Shown in pieces: positions 16,929 through 26,160 of a stretch of DNA of 46,167 nt. The notes beneath the pieces are model-generated. The model had not been told where the DNA came from. It made no database searches and saw only the letters and a program-made list of their open reading frames with translations. The stretch's first letter is position 1, and each line of letters begins with the position of its first letter. The stretch lies in assembly GCF_009696465.1 (NCBI RefSeq), contig NZ_VULX01000020.1, positions 1-46,167 on the forward strand, given 5' to 3'. The DNA is from Inconstantimicrobium porci (lineage in GTDB: Bacteria > Bacillota > Clostridia > Clostridiales > Clostridiaceae). A program made the position numbers and the translations under genes.

Positions 16929-16957
16929 CAGTTTCTGTCATGGCTAAATTGTATAAT
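16926..16957 (+). promoter_or_regulatory. Palindrome and -10 before the WYL gene
   Basis: TGACAGTTTCTGTCA (16926-16940) is a perfect 6-bp inverted repeat overlapping the stop of the small gene. TATAAT at 16952-16957 follows, without a convincing -35. The layout suits an operator for the downstream WYL regulator (autoregulation inferred). Confidence 0.5.
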
Positions 16958-16991
16958 ACTATTAGTCAAGTAGGATAGGAGCGGATAATCA

Positions 16992-17972
16992 ATGGATAAT
17001 GGAAAGGTAGATAGAACGCTTGGGATTTATACCAGATTATTGGGTGGATACATAGTTAGCAAGATAGAGGAAGCACAAAGATATGGTGTAAATGAGAGAA
17101 CAATTCAAAGGGATATTGATGATATAAGAAATTTCCTGGAAACTGAAGTGGAGAATAGTGGGATAATAAATTCAATTATTTATGATAGATATGAGAAGGG
17201 TTATAAACTGGAGCAAGTATATCAATTGAAGTTATCAAATAGTGAAATACTTGCAATATGTAAAATTCTCCTTGAAAGCAGGGCGTTTTCTAAAATAGAA
17301 ATGCAAGAAATGCTTGATAAATTAATATCCTGTTGTGTTCCTAAAAGAAATCAGAAAATTGTTAAAGAGCTTATTGCAAATGAAGAATTTCATTATGTCG
17401 AACCGAGACATAAGTCACAATTCTTAGATACTTTATGGGATATTGGACAAGCAATAAGAAATTGCAATTATATTGAAGTGGATTATGAACGTATAAAAGA
17501 TAAGAAAATTGTCAATAGAAAATTAAAACCATTAGCGATAATGTTTTCTGAATACTACTTTTATGTAACTGCATTCATTGATGACGAAGAAGTAAAAAAA
17601 GACTTTGATGTAATCAATGATTCTTTTCCGACAATATATCGAGTAGATAGAATACAAAAATTAAAAATATGCAACGAAAAGTTTTATATTCCGTATTGTA
17701 GTAGATTCGAGGAGGGCGAATTTAGAAAAAGAGTACAATTCATGTACGGTGGTAAGTTAAAGAAAGTTAAGTTTAGGTATAAAGGATGCGATACGGATGC
17801 AATATTAGATAAATTACCAACAGCAGTTGTGAAATCAGAAGATGAAGATGGAATTATCATAGAAGCAGAAGTATTCGGAGATGGTATAGATATGTGGATT
17901 CGAAGTCAAGGGGAAATGATAGAGATGATTTCATCAATGAAACCAGATGATACTAGGAGGATTTATGGATAG
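16992..17972 (+). CDS. HTH-WYL-domain transcriptional regulator
   Basis: A 326-aa YafY/BrxR-like regulator. N-terminal winged HTH at about 10-60 (YGVNERTIQRDIDDIRNFLE), WYL domain at about 155-230 (YIEVDYERIKDKK, KPLAIMFSEYYFYVTAF, YRVDRIQKLKI) and a WCX-like C-terminal extension at about 245-320. WYL domains bind nucleic-acid or nucleotide ligands, and regulators of this type head many anti-phage operons (BREX and CBASS BrxR/CapW). GGAG about 10 bp before ATG 16992. Its stop overlaps the next start by 8 bp. It most likely represses the operon and releases it on a phage- or damage-linked signal (inference). Confidence 0.85.
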   Translation: MDNGKVDRTLGIYTRLLGGYIVSKIEEAQRYGVNERTIQRDIDDIRNFLETEVENSGIINSIIYDRYEKGYKLEQVYQLKLSNSEILAICKILLESRAFSKIEMQEMLDKLISCCVPKRNQKIVKELIANEEFHYVEPRHKSQFLDTLWDIGQAIRNCNYIEVDYERIKDKKIVNRKLKPLAIMFSEYYFYVTAFIDDEEVKKDFDVINDSFPTIYRVDRIQKLKICNEKFYIPYCSRFEEGEFRKRVQFMYGGKLKKVKFRYKGCDTDAILDKLPTAVVKSEDEDGIIIEAEVFGDGIDMWIRSQGEMIEMISSMKPDDTRRIYG

Positions 17973-19359
17973 ACAAGAGTTAGAGAGTTCTCTTTATGAA
18001 ATATTTAAAGAATTATTGATTCGTAAAGAGAGTGAAAATACAAAAGTTCCCGTGGGTATTCAGAATTCTTTGTTTGTTTCGTCGATGAATATACAAGAAC
18101 ATCCAATGAGGAATGTAAAAAAGAATTTGCGAATGAAATATTATAATGTGTTAAGGTATGTTGTCTTAAATCAAAATAGTGATGAATTTGTTCAGACAAG
18201 ATTAAGTAAGTATGGGATGTTACTAATTGGTTCTCCGGACATAGAAGTTGATGAATCAATGGTGAAAGCAGATATAAATGCAATTGTTAATTGTAAGTAT
18301 ATGCCATGGAGAAAGAAATATAGATATGGTATTCTTAGTGATATCGCACTGATATTGGTTAATAAAGAAAAGGTAGAAAAAGCCTATTTGGAAATTGCAT
18401 CATTTATTCAAAAGAATCAACAAAATAGTATTGCTGAATTTTATACCACATTGAATGAAGTTCAGAGCGACATCACAAGATTTTTATGGTCAGAAAATTT
18501 GATTAGTCAAGTAAAGAGTAATTGGAATTTTTATGATTTAGTAGAGAAAAGAGTAATTGTATCTGCTACTATGAGCGCAGGTAAATCGACACTTATTAAT
18601 GCGATTATCGGGAAAAAAATCGCCAAAACATCGCAAGAAGCATGTACAGGCAATACATGCTATATTTATAATAAACCATTTGAGGATAATACGACATATT
18701 TGTGTAATGAAGAATGTTTTTATGATGCTACAGAAAGTGAATTGGAGAATATTTCTTGGCAGAATGATAGTAAGATTGCTACATATTTTAGGGCTCTAGA
18801 TACACCTAGCAAAAGGGTGTGTCTTATTGATACTCCGGGTGTGAATTCTGCAATCAATAGAAACCATGGAAGAATAACGAAAAAAGCCTTAACAAACGAA
18901 AAATTTGACAAGGTGATATATGTTCTTAATGCAAATAAGCTGGGCACTGAAGAGGAAATGGCTTATTTGAAATGGTTTGTTAACAATGTAGATAAGGACA
19001 AAGTAATATTTGTATTGAACAAAATAGATGACTTTAATGTATCAGAAGATAACATTTTAGAAAGTATTGAAGGAGTTAGGAAGGATTTGAATTTGTTGGG
19101 TTATGACAATCCAATAATTTGCCCATTCTCTGCGTATTTTGCGTTGTTACTTAAGATGAAAGCATTCAATGAAAAATTGTCTGATGACGAAGAAGATGAA
19201 TATCAGCTTTATGTAAAAAAATTTAGTAAACCTGCTTATGATCTTACGAAGTACTACAGTAATTCGACACCTGAAGATGGTGATAGTGAACTGATGATAA
19301 TGAGCAAGCGATGCGGACTATACGGTTTAGAAAAAATATTATTTGGAGGTGCTGTATGA
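17965..19359 (+). CDS. Dynamin-like GTPase A (short, no stalk)
   Basis: A 464-aa protein with a helical N-terminal domain (1-190), then a dynamin-superfamily GTPase domain. G1 is ATMSAGKST (201-209), the switch-region Thr lies in QEACTGNT, G3 is DTPG (289-292) and G4 is NKID (352-355). The first Gly of GxxxxGKS is Ala, as in the partner GTPase. It ends soon after the GTPase domain (GLYGLEKILFGGAV) and lacks the long stalk/coiled-coil of dynamins, so it probably pairs with GTPase B, like bacterial two-gene dynamin systems. I chose ATG 17965, with AGGAGG upstream, over ATG 17947. Overlaps the WYL gene by 8 bp and gene B by 4 bp. No membrane segment. Confidence 0.85.
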   Translation: MDRQELESSLYEIFKELLIRKESENTKVPVGIQNSLFVSSMNIQEHPMRNVKKNLRMKYYNVLRYVVLNQNSDEFVQTRLSKYGMLLIGSPDIEVDESMVKADINAIVNCKYMPWRKKYRYGILSDIALILVNKEKVEKAYLEIASFIQKNQQNSIAEFYTTLNEVQSDITRFLWSENLISQVKSNWNFYDLVEKRVIVSATMSAGKSTLINAIIGKKIAKTSQEACTGNTCYIYNKPFEDNTTYLCNEECFYDATESELENISWQNDSKIATYFRALDTPSKRVCLIDTPGVNSAINRNHGRITKKALTNEKFDKVIYVLNANKLGTEEEMAYLKWFVNNVDKDKVIFVLNKIDDFNVSEDNILESIEGVRKDLNLLGYDNPIICPFSAYFALLLKMKAFNEKLSDDEEDEYQLYVKKFSKPAYDLTKYYSNSTPEDGDSELMIMSKRCGLYGLEKILFGGAV

Positions 19360-21653
19360 AAAAGGTGTTTATTAAGTACAATCCGTACAAATTGGAAACT
19401 GAAGTAACTGTTGATGGAAAAAAGCTAGCACAGAATAGCAAGCTAGGAGAAAAAATTATTCCAGGTACAAGACTGCAGGAGTGGGTTGAAGAGTTACCAC
19501 AAATATTGATTGACGAATATAATGATACTGATTTTGATCTTGTGTTTCACGGAACTTTGCTTGATTTTGAAGATTTAACAGAGGTATTTACTCATGCATA
19601 TGAAAAGGGAGAATTGACAGCAAAATTAGATAGAAAACCGGCAAAAGAAACTGCTGATAAGGAAGCGTTAATTGAACAGGTTTTTGCTGAAATACAGGAG
19701 GGACCTTTTGAGGAATTGCGCGATGTAGAAATAATTAGTGCATTTCAACATGCAAAAAGCAGTGATTTTGAAGTATGTGTTGTAGCAACGATGAGTGCAG
19801 GAAAATCTACTTTGATAAATTCGATGTTAAGAAGTAAATTAATGCCTTCAAAGCAAGAAGCATGTACTGCCATTGTTACAAGAATTAAGGATGTAACAGA
19901 CGGTGCTCATACATGGCAGGCAGAAGTTTATGACAAAGAAAATAGAATGATAGAATCTCATGAGGAATTAACATATGAAACTATGTCAAGACTGAATGAT
20001 GATGATAAAGTATCTGTAATCAAAGTTAATGGAGATATTCCTTTTGTATCAGCAGAAGACGTTTCGCTCGTATTGATTGATACACCTGGTCCAAACAATT
20101 CGCGTGATCCGGAACATAAAAAAGTTCAGAGTGAGTTTTTGAGTAAATCTTCAAAGTCTTTAGTATTGTATATTATGGAAGGCACTTTTGGCTCTGATGA
20201 TGATAACGCATTGTTACAGAGAGTAGCAGACAGTATGAAAGTTGGGGGTAAACAATCAAAAGACAGATTCATTTTTGTTGTTAACAAGATGGATGATAGA
20301 AAAAAAGAGGACGGAGATACGGAACAAACATTAGATAGAATCAGAGCTTATTTGAAAAAACATGGTATCAATAATCCTAATCTCTTCCCTGCAGCAGCAT
20401 TGCCGGCATTGAATATTCGATTGATTGAAAATGGTGCAGAAGTAGATGAAGATACTGAAGAGGAGACTGAGATGAAAGTAAGAAAACTTAATAGAAATGA
20501 GACGCTTCATTTTGAAAATTATGCTTCATTGCCTTCAAGTATTAGGGGACAAATCAACGAGACTTTGGCTATAGCAAAAGATGCGGGAGATGCCAATGCG
20601 GAAGCATTGATTCATACAGGATTAGTATCAATAGAGGCGGCTATTCGTCAGTATGTACAGAAATATGCAAAAACTGCGAAAATCAGAAATATTGTTGATA
20701 CCTTTATGCACAAACTAGAAGAAGTAGGTTGTTTTGAGGAAACCAAAAAAGAACTTGCGGAGAATAGAGATGAAAGTGAACGTATTGCTGCACATATTGA
20801 AAATATTAGAAAGAATGTTGATGATGTAAAATCAGCTAAGAAATTTAAAGATGCAGTAGATGATGCGGTTCTTAAGGTGAATGATGATGCAAGAGATGTA
20901 ATTGAAGATATTGTAAAGAAATACAAGGATCGAATAATTCAAAGAATTGACAAGGTACGTGGTGATGAACTGGATATTGTTGAAGTAGAATATGAAGTTA
21001 CGAGATTAGCAAAATTTGCCAAGAAATTAGAACCTGATTTTCAAACTGAATTAGATGAATTATTAAGAGAAAATCTAATAAATACAAGTAATGCTTTGTT
21101 GGAAGAGTATAAAAAGAAATTAGCTTCTTTGACAGAAGAATTGGACAAAACGGGAATAACCGGCATTACTATCGACCCGTTAAAATTGATCAGTGGAAGT
21201 GTAACTAATGTGGGTGATGATTTTTCAATTAATAAACTTGTTCAGTCAAAAGAAGTGGAAGACGGAGAAGAATGGGTAGAAAATACTGGTAAAAAATGGT
21301 ATAAGCCATGGACTTGGTCTCAAGAAAAAGGATATTACAGAACTAAGTATAAAACAGTTAAGTATGTAGATGCATCAGAGCTTGCGCAAGAGTTCCTTAC
21401 TCCTGTTCAAGAAATTGTATATGAAAATGGTGATAATGCGAAATCATATGCGTTGAAACAATCTAATAGAATAGCGGCAGCTTTTAATAAGGAGTTTAAA
21501 CGGCTTGATGATGTCTTAAAACGTAAATTGAATGAATTAGAAAATTATGCAACAGATAAAGAGAAAGCTGAGGAGCGAATTAAGGAAACTGAGCAGAAAC
21601 TGAAATGGTTAGAAGAAATCAAGGCAAAAGTTGAATCAATATTAGAAGTATAG
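19356..21653 (+). CDS. Dynamin-like GTPase B (with coiled-coil stalk)
   Basis: A 765-aa large dynamin-like GTPase. An N-terminal beta-rich domain (1-90, KYNPYKLETEVTVDGKKL), linker, then the GTPase: G1 ATMSAGKST (144-152), Thr in QEACTAIVTRI, G3 DTPG (242-245), G4 NKMD (310-313). Residues 430-765 are long amphipathic and coiled-coil helices (stalk), with a Trp-rich loop (KKWYKPWTWSQEKGYY) that could be a membrane-insertion paddle, and a charged C-terminal coiled-coil. ATG 19356 overlaps the stop of gene A (ATGA) with GGAGG upstream. Bacterial dynamin-like proteins remodel or stabilise membranes, and some counter phage. The shared ATMSAGKST and QEACT motifs suggest A and B arose by duplication and act as a hetero-oligomer. 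Confidence 0.87.
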   Translation: MKKVFIKYNPYKLETEVTVDGKKLAQNSKLGEKIIPGTRLQEWVEELPQILIDEYNDTDFDLVFHGTLLDFEDLTEVFTHAYEKGELTAKLDRKPAKETADKEALIEQVFAEIQEGPFEELRDVEIISAFQHAKSSDFEVCVVATMSAGKSTLINSMLRSKLMPSKQEACTAIVTRIKDVTDGAHTWQAEVYDKENRMIESHEELTYETMSRLNDDDKVSVIKVNGDIPFVSAEDVSLVLIDTPGPNNSRDPEHKKVQSEFLSKSSKSLVLYIMEGTFGSDDDNALLQRVADSMKVGGKQSKDRFIFVVNKMDDRKKEDGDTEQTLDRIRAYLKKHGINNPNLFPAAALPALNIRLIENGAEVDEDTEEETEMKVRKLNRNETLHFENYASLPSSIRGQINETLAIAKDAGDANAEALIHTGLVSIEAAIRQYVQKYAKTAKIRNIVDTFMHKLEEVGCFEETKKELAENRDESERIAAHIENIRKNVDDVKSAKKFKDAVDDAVLKVNDDARDVIEDIVKKYKDRIIQRIDKVRGDELDIVEVEYEVTRLAKFAKKLEPDFQTELDELLRENLINTSNALLEEYKKKLASLTEELDKTGITGITIDPLKLISGSVTNVGDDFSINKLVQSKEVEDGEEWVENTGKKWYKPWTWSQEKGYYRTKYKTVKYVDASELAQEFLTPVQEIVYENGDNAKSYALKQSNRIAAAFNKEFKRLDDVLKRKLNELENYATDKEKAEERIKETEQKLKWLEEIKAKVESILEV

Positions 21654-21664
21654 GAGGGATAAGA

Positions 21665-22279
21665 ATGGCATTGAAAAATTCGTTTTATGATGCAGTAAAA
21701 GATAAGAATATACGTCGACTTCGTATAATGATGAGTGATAGTTTGCTTGTTGATCCGACATTTAGAGAGTTTACAGAAATGGATGAGGTTGCGTCTTCCG
21801 TAGAAGGCTTATATGAGCCATTTGACGGTAGACCATTGGAAACGGATGAATCTAACTGGAACGATGATTATATGAGCAAGCAGATGGTACAAGTGGTAAG
21901 TAATTTCTCGCATGAACGGATTGAGCATCTTAAGTCTGTTATTAGATATTTACGTCCTGTAACAAAAACGGTAAATAGTAATGTGAGCAAAGCATCAAAT
22001 AATCCAGAAGTAAAGAGGAATATGAGTTATGAGGAGCAAAAACGTCAGGATCAGTTAAGTGGTAGATATCGAGGAGTAAAAATAGCGACAGGAGCTGTGG
22101 CTGGAGCCGTGGTAGGTGGTGTTATTGCATCAGCAACTGAGGTAACTGTAGCAGAAGGAGCTATAGCTGGGGTAACTGTAGTAGGAGGAACTATAGCTGG
22201 AGCCGTAGTAGGAGGAGCTATAGTTGGAGCCGTAGTAGGTGGCGTTGCAGTTGCGGTAATAACAAATGGAGGTGACTAG
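21665..22279 (+). CDS. Glycine-zipper membrane protein
   Basis: A 204-aa protein. Residues 1-135 are soluble and charged (RRLRIMMSDSLLVDPTFREF, NFSHERIEHLKSVIRYLRPV). Residues 137-200 are almost entirely Gly, Ala, Val and Ile with GxxxG spacing (AGAVAGAVVGGVIA and repeats), as in glycine-zipper transmembrane hairpins that oligomerise in membranes. The DNA there has imperfect 27-30 bp tandem repeats (22161-22244). GGAGGG precedes ATG 21665, and the next gene starts 3 bp after its stop. In this operon it is the obvious membrane component: an anchor or pore for the GTPases and the ATPase (inference). Family not recognised by name. Confidence 0.7.
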   Translation: MALKNSFYDAVKDKNIRRLRIMMSDSLLVDPTFREFTEMDEVASSVEGLYEPFDGRPLETDESNWNDDYMSKQMVQVVSNFSHERIEHLKSVIRYLRPVTKTVNSNVSKASNNPEVKRNMSYEEQKRQDQLSGRYRGVKIATGAVAGAVVGGVIASATEVTVAEGAIAGVTVVGGTIAGAVVGGAIVGAVVGGVAVAVITNGGD

Positions 22280-22282
22280 TGT

Positions 22283-25200
22283 ATGAGTGAAACGGTAGTT
22301 TTGAGAAAGAAGGACGATGATGTTCTGGAAGTGGTGCCTACTAATGAAATAATTGAAAATGAACCGAAGTCAATTGTGCCAGAATACGAAAAATTGCAGG
22401 CGGGCTTAGTTGAAGCTAATAAACTTGTTGATGACATTATTTTGAAAAAATACCTACACAATCTTACAGACTTAGAGATTATACCACTAGACGATAGTTT
22501 GAAGAAGATTAGTGACATAAGACTATTTAGAATAACGGAGATGGTATATCAAAATAATGAGTATTCAACATATAAATTTGCTTCTGTTTTTAATTCCGTA
22601 CAAAACTTGAATTGTGGCGTGTTTATTGTGGTTGATAGTAATGGGCAAAAGACAGATTTTTATATGGGAGTACGTTCTTTAGATGATAAACGGACGACAA
22701 AGTCTTTAAAAGACACGCTGAAAAACGCTCTTTGCGGTCAGTTTCCAGGTGTAAAGACGGAAGATTTGCTAGATCCAGTTGCGGAAGAGTTCCTTGGTAA
22801 TATCGCGACTAAAAATATAACAAGTGTTTCATGTGTAGCTAAGAATAAGGACAAGGAATTTAAGGATAATGAAACTTTTATTCAAGGATTAGAAAAACTT
22901 GCTCTTGCAATGCAGGGACAAAAATACACTGCTATAGTTTTAGCGAAAAGTGCAGATTCGGCACAACTTGAAGAAACAAGGCAAGCATATGAAATGATAT
23001 ACACGCAGCTCTCACCATTTGCAAATATGCAAATGTCTTATGGGAGAAATACTGCATTAAACATTTCAGATGCGTTTTCGCATGGTACTTCGATAGGTTC
23101 ATCACATTCTGTTAATAGTTCAATACAGAAGGGTAAAAGTAATTCAAAGGGAACATCGAAGAATCATTCAACGACGAAATCAGATACATTAGGAGCGTTG
23201 GCAAAAAGTATAGGTACAGCGGCACTGGGGGTTGCAAGTTTGGTTACTGCACCATTAGAAGGTGTCGCAAGCGTGGCTGTAGCTGGAGCAATAGCGGTGG
23301 GTCAAATGGGATTAAGTGCATATAATCCAAAAACAAAGTCTGACGGAACTGGTACAAGTGAGAATTCTACAGTAAATGAAAATACTACGCAAGGAGAAAC
23401 GGAAACTGAAACAAAGAATGAGTCCGAGAACGAAACACATACTAAGGGTATTACAACTGGAAAATCTGATACAATGCAATTGACATTGCAAAATAAGTCT
23501 TTATTGAATACTTTGCAGCGTATAGATGAGCAGTTAAAAAGAATTGATGAATGTGAAAGCATCGGAATGTGGGAATGTGCAGCATATTTCCTTTCAGATT
23601 GTCAAGAAACAGCGGAGATGGCAGCTGGAACGTATAAAGCACTGATGAAGGGAGAAAAGTCAGGGCTTGAGACATCCTCAATTAATTTTTGGGGTAAACA
23701 AAATGCAAATAAGTTGCCAATACTAAGAGATTATATTACGAACTTCATTCATCCAGTATTTGAATACCATTCTGATAGTATTAGTGTGCCAGTTACAGCA
23801 TCCTCATTAGTAAGTAGTAATGAACTTGCTATAGAAATGGGACTTCCAAGAAAATCGGTGTGTGGATTCCCTGTAATTGAACATGCAGATTTTGGCAAGG
23901 AGGTAGTGCAGTATAATAAAAAATTACATAGCAAAGATTTCTGCCTTGGCAAGGTGTTTAGCATGGGTGCGGAAACGGAAACAGAAGTAAATATAGATTG
24001 TAATTCCTTAACGATGCATACATTCGTTACGGGTTCAACTGGTTCTGGAAAAAGTAATACGGTTTATGAAATACTAAATCAACTCAGAAATGTATATGGA
24101 ATACCTTTTCTGGTAGTCGAACCGGCAAAGGGAGAGTATAAAAATGTATTTGGTCAATTCCCTGATGTAAATGTATATGGTACGAATCCAAAGAAAACTA
24201 CTCTCTTAAGAATTAATCCATTTCGTTTTCCGGAAGATGTTCATGTATTGGAACATATGGATAGGTTGGTTGAAATATTTAATGTATGTTGGCCTATGTA
24301 TGCGGCTATGCCGGCAATACTAAAAGAAGCAATGGAAAAAGCATACGAGGCAGCAGGTTGGAATATGGGTACCTCTGTTAATAGTAAGTCCAATAAATAT
24401 CCAAATTTTGCTGACTTGTTGGAACAAATTGAAATTGTGATTAATGAATCAAAATATTCTGCAGATAGCAAGGGCGATTATTCAGGAGCATTATTGACAA
24501 GAGTCCGTTCGTTGACAAATGGTCTAAATAGTTTGATTTTTTGCGATGATGACCTAAGCGATAAAGAACTGTTTGATAAGAGTGTTATTGTTGATTTGAG
24601 CAGAGTGGGTTCAACCGAAACAAAATCTTTGATTATGGGCATTCTTGTTATGAAATTGAACGAGTATAGAATGTCTTCAGGACGAATTAATAGCCCTCTG
24701 GCACATATTACAGTACTTGAAGAGGCACATAATCTATTGAAGAAAACATCTACAGAGCAATCAACTGAAGGAGCGAATCTGCTTGGTAAGTCGGTAGAAT
24801 TATTAGCAAACTCTATAGCGGAAATGAGAACTTACGGAGAGGGATTTATAATTGCAGATCAGTCTCCGGGATTGTTAGATATGTCTGTAATTAGAAACAC
24901 AAATACAAAAATTATACTGCGATTGCCAGATAAGAGTGATAGAGAATTAGTTGGTTATGCAGCAGGTTTGGATGAAGACCAGATTGAGGAATTGTCAAAG
25001 CTTAAGAGAGGTGTTGCAGCTGTTTATCAGAATGATTGGGTTGAACCTGTTCTTGTGCAAGTTAATAAGTGTACGATTCCAGAAATAATATATGATTGTT
25101 CGGAAGAAGTGAAGAAGACCGATTACAATTCTGTACGAACACAAATCGTAAAATTACTGATACAAGGAAGAGTGAGTGAAAAGTATACTATTTTGTTAGA

Positions 25201-25591
25201 AGAAATCGAAAAAGGATTGGATTCTTTGGGATTATCTACTTTAAATTACGAATTTGTCGAAGAGCAAATTATTGAATTTAAAGAGAAGGGAGAACTTAGT
25301 ATTTGGAAAGATGACAATTTTAGAAAGTTATCTCGAAGAATTACTGATATTTTAGGTGTACGAGCAAAAGTTGAGAATATAGTTGTGACAGCAATGGATA
25401 ATGAAGAATTAACAGAAAAACTCGGAAGAGTAGTTGAACTATGCATTAATTCTCCAAGCGAACCACTCAAAATTGCATTAAGCCAGTGTTTTATGAAAGA
25501 TATGAGTACACAGCAAGAAGAACGCGAGATGCGAGAGAAAATTTATTTGAATTGGTTTAAGTCGGTTGTAGAAAGGAGTCGTGGCTTATGA
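22283..25591 (+). CDS. HerA/DUF87-type ATPase with Ser/Thr-rich hydrophobic insert
   Basis: A 1102-aa protein. N-terminal 1-260 has no recognised family (ends SPFANMQMSYGRNTALNISD). Residues 265-300 are Ser/Thr-rich. Residues 303-345 are a hydrophobic Ala/Gly/Val stretch that could enter a membrane, and 350-395 are again Ser/Thr/Glu-rich. Residues about 560-1050 form a HerA/FtsK-like RecA-fold motor: Walker A GSTGSGKSN (584-592), VVEPAKGEYKNVFG after it, Walker B ITVLEEAHNLL near 812, then FIIADQSPGLLDMSVIRNTN and the arginine-containing IILRLPDKSDRE. HerA ATPases translocate DNA or, in export systems, power transfer. In defence operons they pair with nucleases, and here an HNH nuclease gene overlaps the stop (ATGA at 25588). 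GGAGGTGA precedes ATG 22283. Confidence 0.82.
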   Translation: MSETVVLRKKDDDVLEVVPTNEIIENEPKSIVPEYEKLQAGLVEANKLVDDIILKKYLHNLTDLEIIPLDDSLKKISDIRLFRITEMVYQNNEYSTYKFASVFNSVQNLNCGVFIVVDSNGQKTDFYMGVRSLDDKRTTKSLKDTLKNALCGQFPGVKTEDLLDPVAEEFLGNIATKNITSVSCVAKNKDKEFKDNETFIQGLEKLALAMQGQKYTAIVLAKSADSAQLEETRQAYEMIYTQLSPFANMQMSYGRNTALNISDAFSHGTSIGSSHSVNSSIQKGKSNSKGTSKNHSTTKSDTLGALAKSIGTAALGVASLVTAPLEGVASVAVAGAIAVGQMGLSAYNPKTKSDGTGTSENSTVNENTTQGETETETKNESENETHTKGITTGKSDTMQLTLQNKSLLNTLQRIDEQLKRIDECESIGMWECAAYFLSDCQETAEMAAGTYKALMKGEKSGLETSSINFWGKQNANKLPILRDYITNFIHPVFEYHSDSISVPVTASSLVSSNELAIEMGLPRKSVCGFPVIEHADFGKEVVQYNKKLHSKDFCLGKVFSMGAETETEVNIDCNSLTMHTFVTGSTGSGKSNTVYEILNQLRNVYGIPFLVVEPAKGEYKNVFGQFPDVNVYGTNPKKTTLLRINPFRFPEDVHVLEHMDRLVEIFNVCWPMYAAMPAILKEAMEKAYEAAGWNMGTSVNSKSNKYPNFADLLEQIEIVINESKYSADSKGDYSGALLTRVRSLTNGLNSLIFCDDDLSDKELFDKSVIVDLSRVGSTETKSLIMGILVMKLNEYRMSSGRINSPLAHITVLEEAHNLLKKTSTEQSTEGANLLGKSVELLANSIAEMRTYGEGFIIADQSPGLLDMSVIRNTNTKIILRLPDKSDRELVGYAAGLDEDQIEELSKLKRGVAAVYQNDWVEPVLVQVNKCTIPEIIYDCSEEVKKTDYNSVRTQIVKLLIQGRVSEKYTILLEEIEKGLDSLGLSTLNYEFVEEQIIEFKEKGELSIWKDDNFRKLSRRITDILGVRAKVENIVVTAMDNEELTEKLGRVVELCINSPSEPLKIALSQCFMKDMSTQQEEREMREKIYLNWFKSVVERSRGL

Positions 25592-26157
25592 TAGACAATT
25601 TTAACGATGTAAAAGAGACACCTAATAATAAGTTCGCAGATTCGGCATTGGGGAAGAAGTCAGAGGGGTCCGTCCTAGATAAATTTGCTGATATTGCAGA
25701 TAAAGCATTAGCAGTGATGTGTGATGGTATAAAATGTTGCCCAATAGAGAATGGTGAATGGACTGGTGAAAGAGGTAATTCAAAATGGTGCCCAGATAAA
25801 AATTATGTGCCATTAAAAGCTAATCCAGAAGGAAAAACGTGGGATGAAATTCTTAAGAAATTTGGAATAGATGGTATATACTTTAAGGATGGTGAGCCTG
25901 ATTTTAGACCTATTAGTAAAGGCAATGTCGAGATCAAAGGATTCTCTGATGACAGAACCGATAATTTTGATAAGGCAGACATTGAATTAGCGAAGCAAAA
26001 GGGGTGTTCACCAGAAGATGTGAAACGATGGCGTAAAGAAAACGGGTACACATGGCATGAATGTCGCGATATGAAGACAATGCAAAAAGTACCTAGTATT
26101 GTACATAATAATATATCGCATAGCGGTGGTATATCCGAAGCAAAGAAAGGAGCATAG
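25588..26157 (+). CDS. HNH nuclease of the WHH-like polymorphic-toxin group
   Basis: A 189-aa protein. Variable N-terminus (1-60), then a conserved module: GNSKWCPDKNYVPLKANPEG (63-82), a short helix, GEPDFRPISKGNVEIKGFSD (102-121) and the nuclease core ENGYTWHECRDMKTMQKVPS (151-170), with H173 and H178 in the SIVHNNISHSGG segment. The TWHxC...MQxVP...H...HxGG pattern is the HNH/EndoVII nuclease type seen as toxin tips of polymorphic toxins and as free nucleases. The second His of WHH is Glu here. There is no signal peptide or secretion domain. It overlaps the HerA gene by 4 bp, and a probable immunity gene follows 3 bp after its stop. Confidence 0.75.
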   Translation: MIDNFNDVKETPNNKFADSALGKKSEGSVLDKFADIADKALAVMCDGIKCCPIENGEWTGERGNSKWCPDKNYVPLKANPEGKTWDEILKKFGIDGIYFKDGEPDFRPISKGNVEIKGFSDDRTDNFDKADIELAKQKGCSPEDVKRWRKENGYTWHECRDMKTMQKVPSIVHNNISHSGGISEAKKGA

Positions 26158-26160
26158 ACT

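Noticed and set aside
23302-23681. Minus-strand ORFs within the HerA gene's Ser/Thr-rich region
   Set aside because: Low-complexity antisense frames without start signals.
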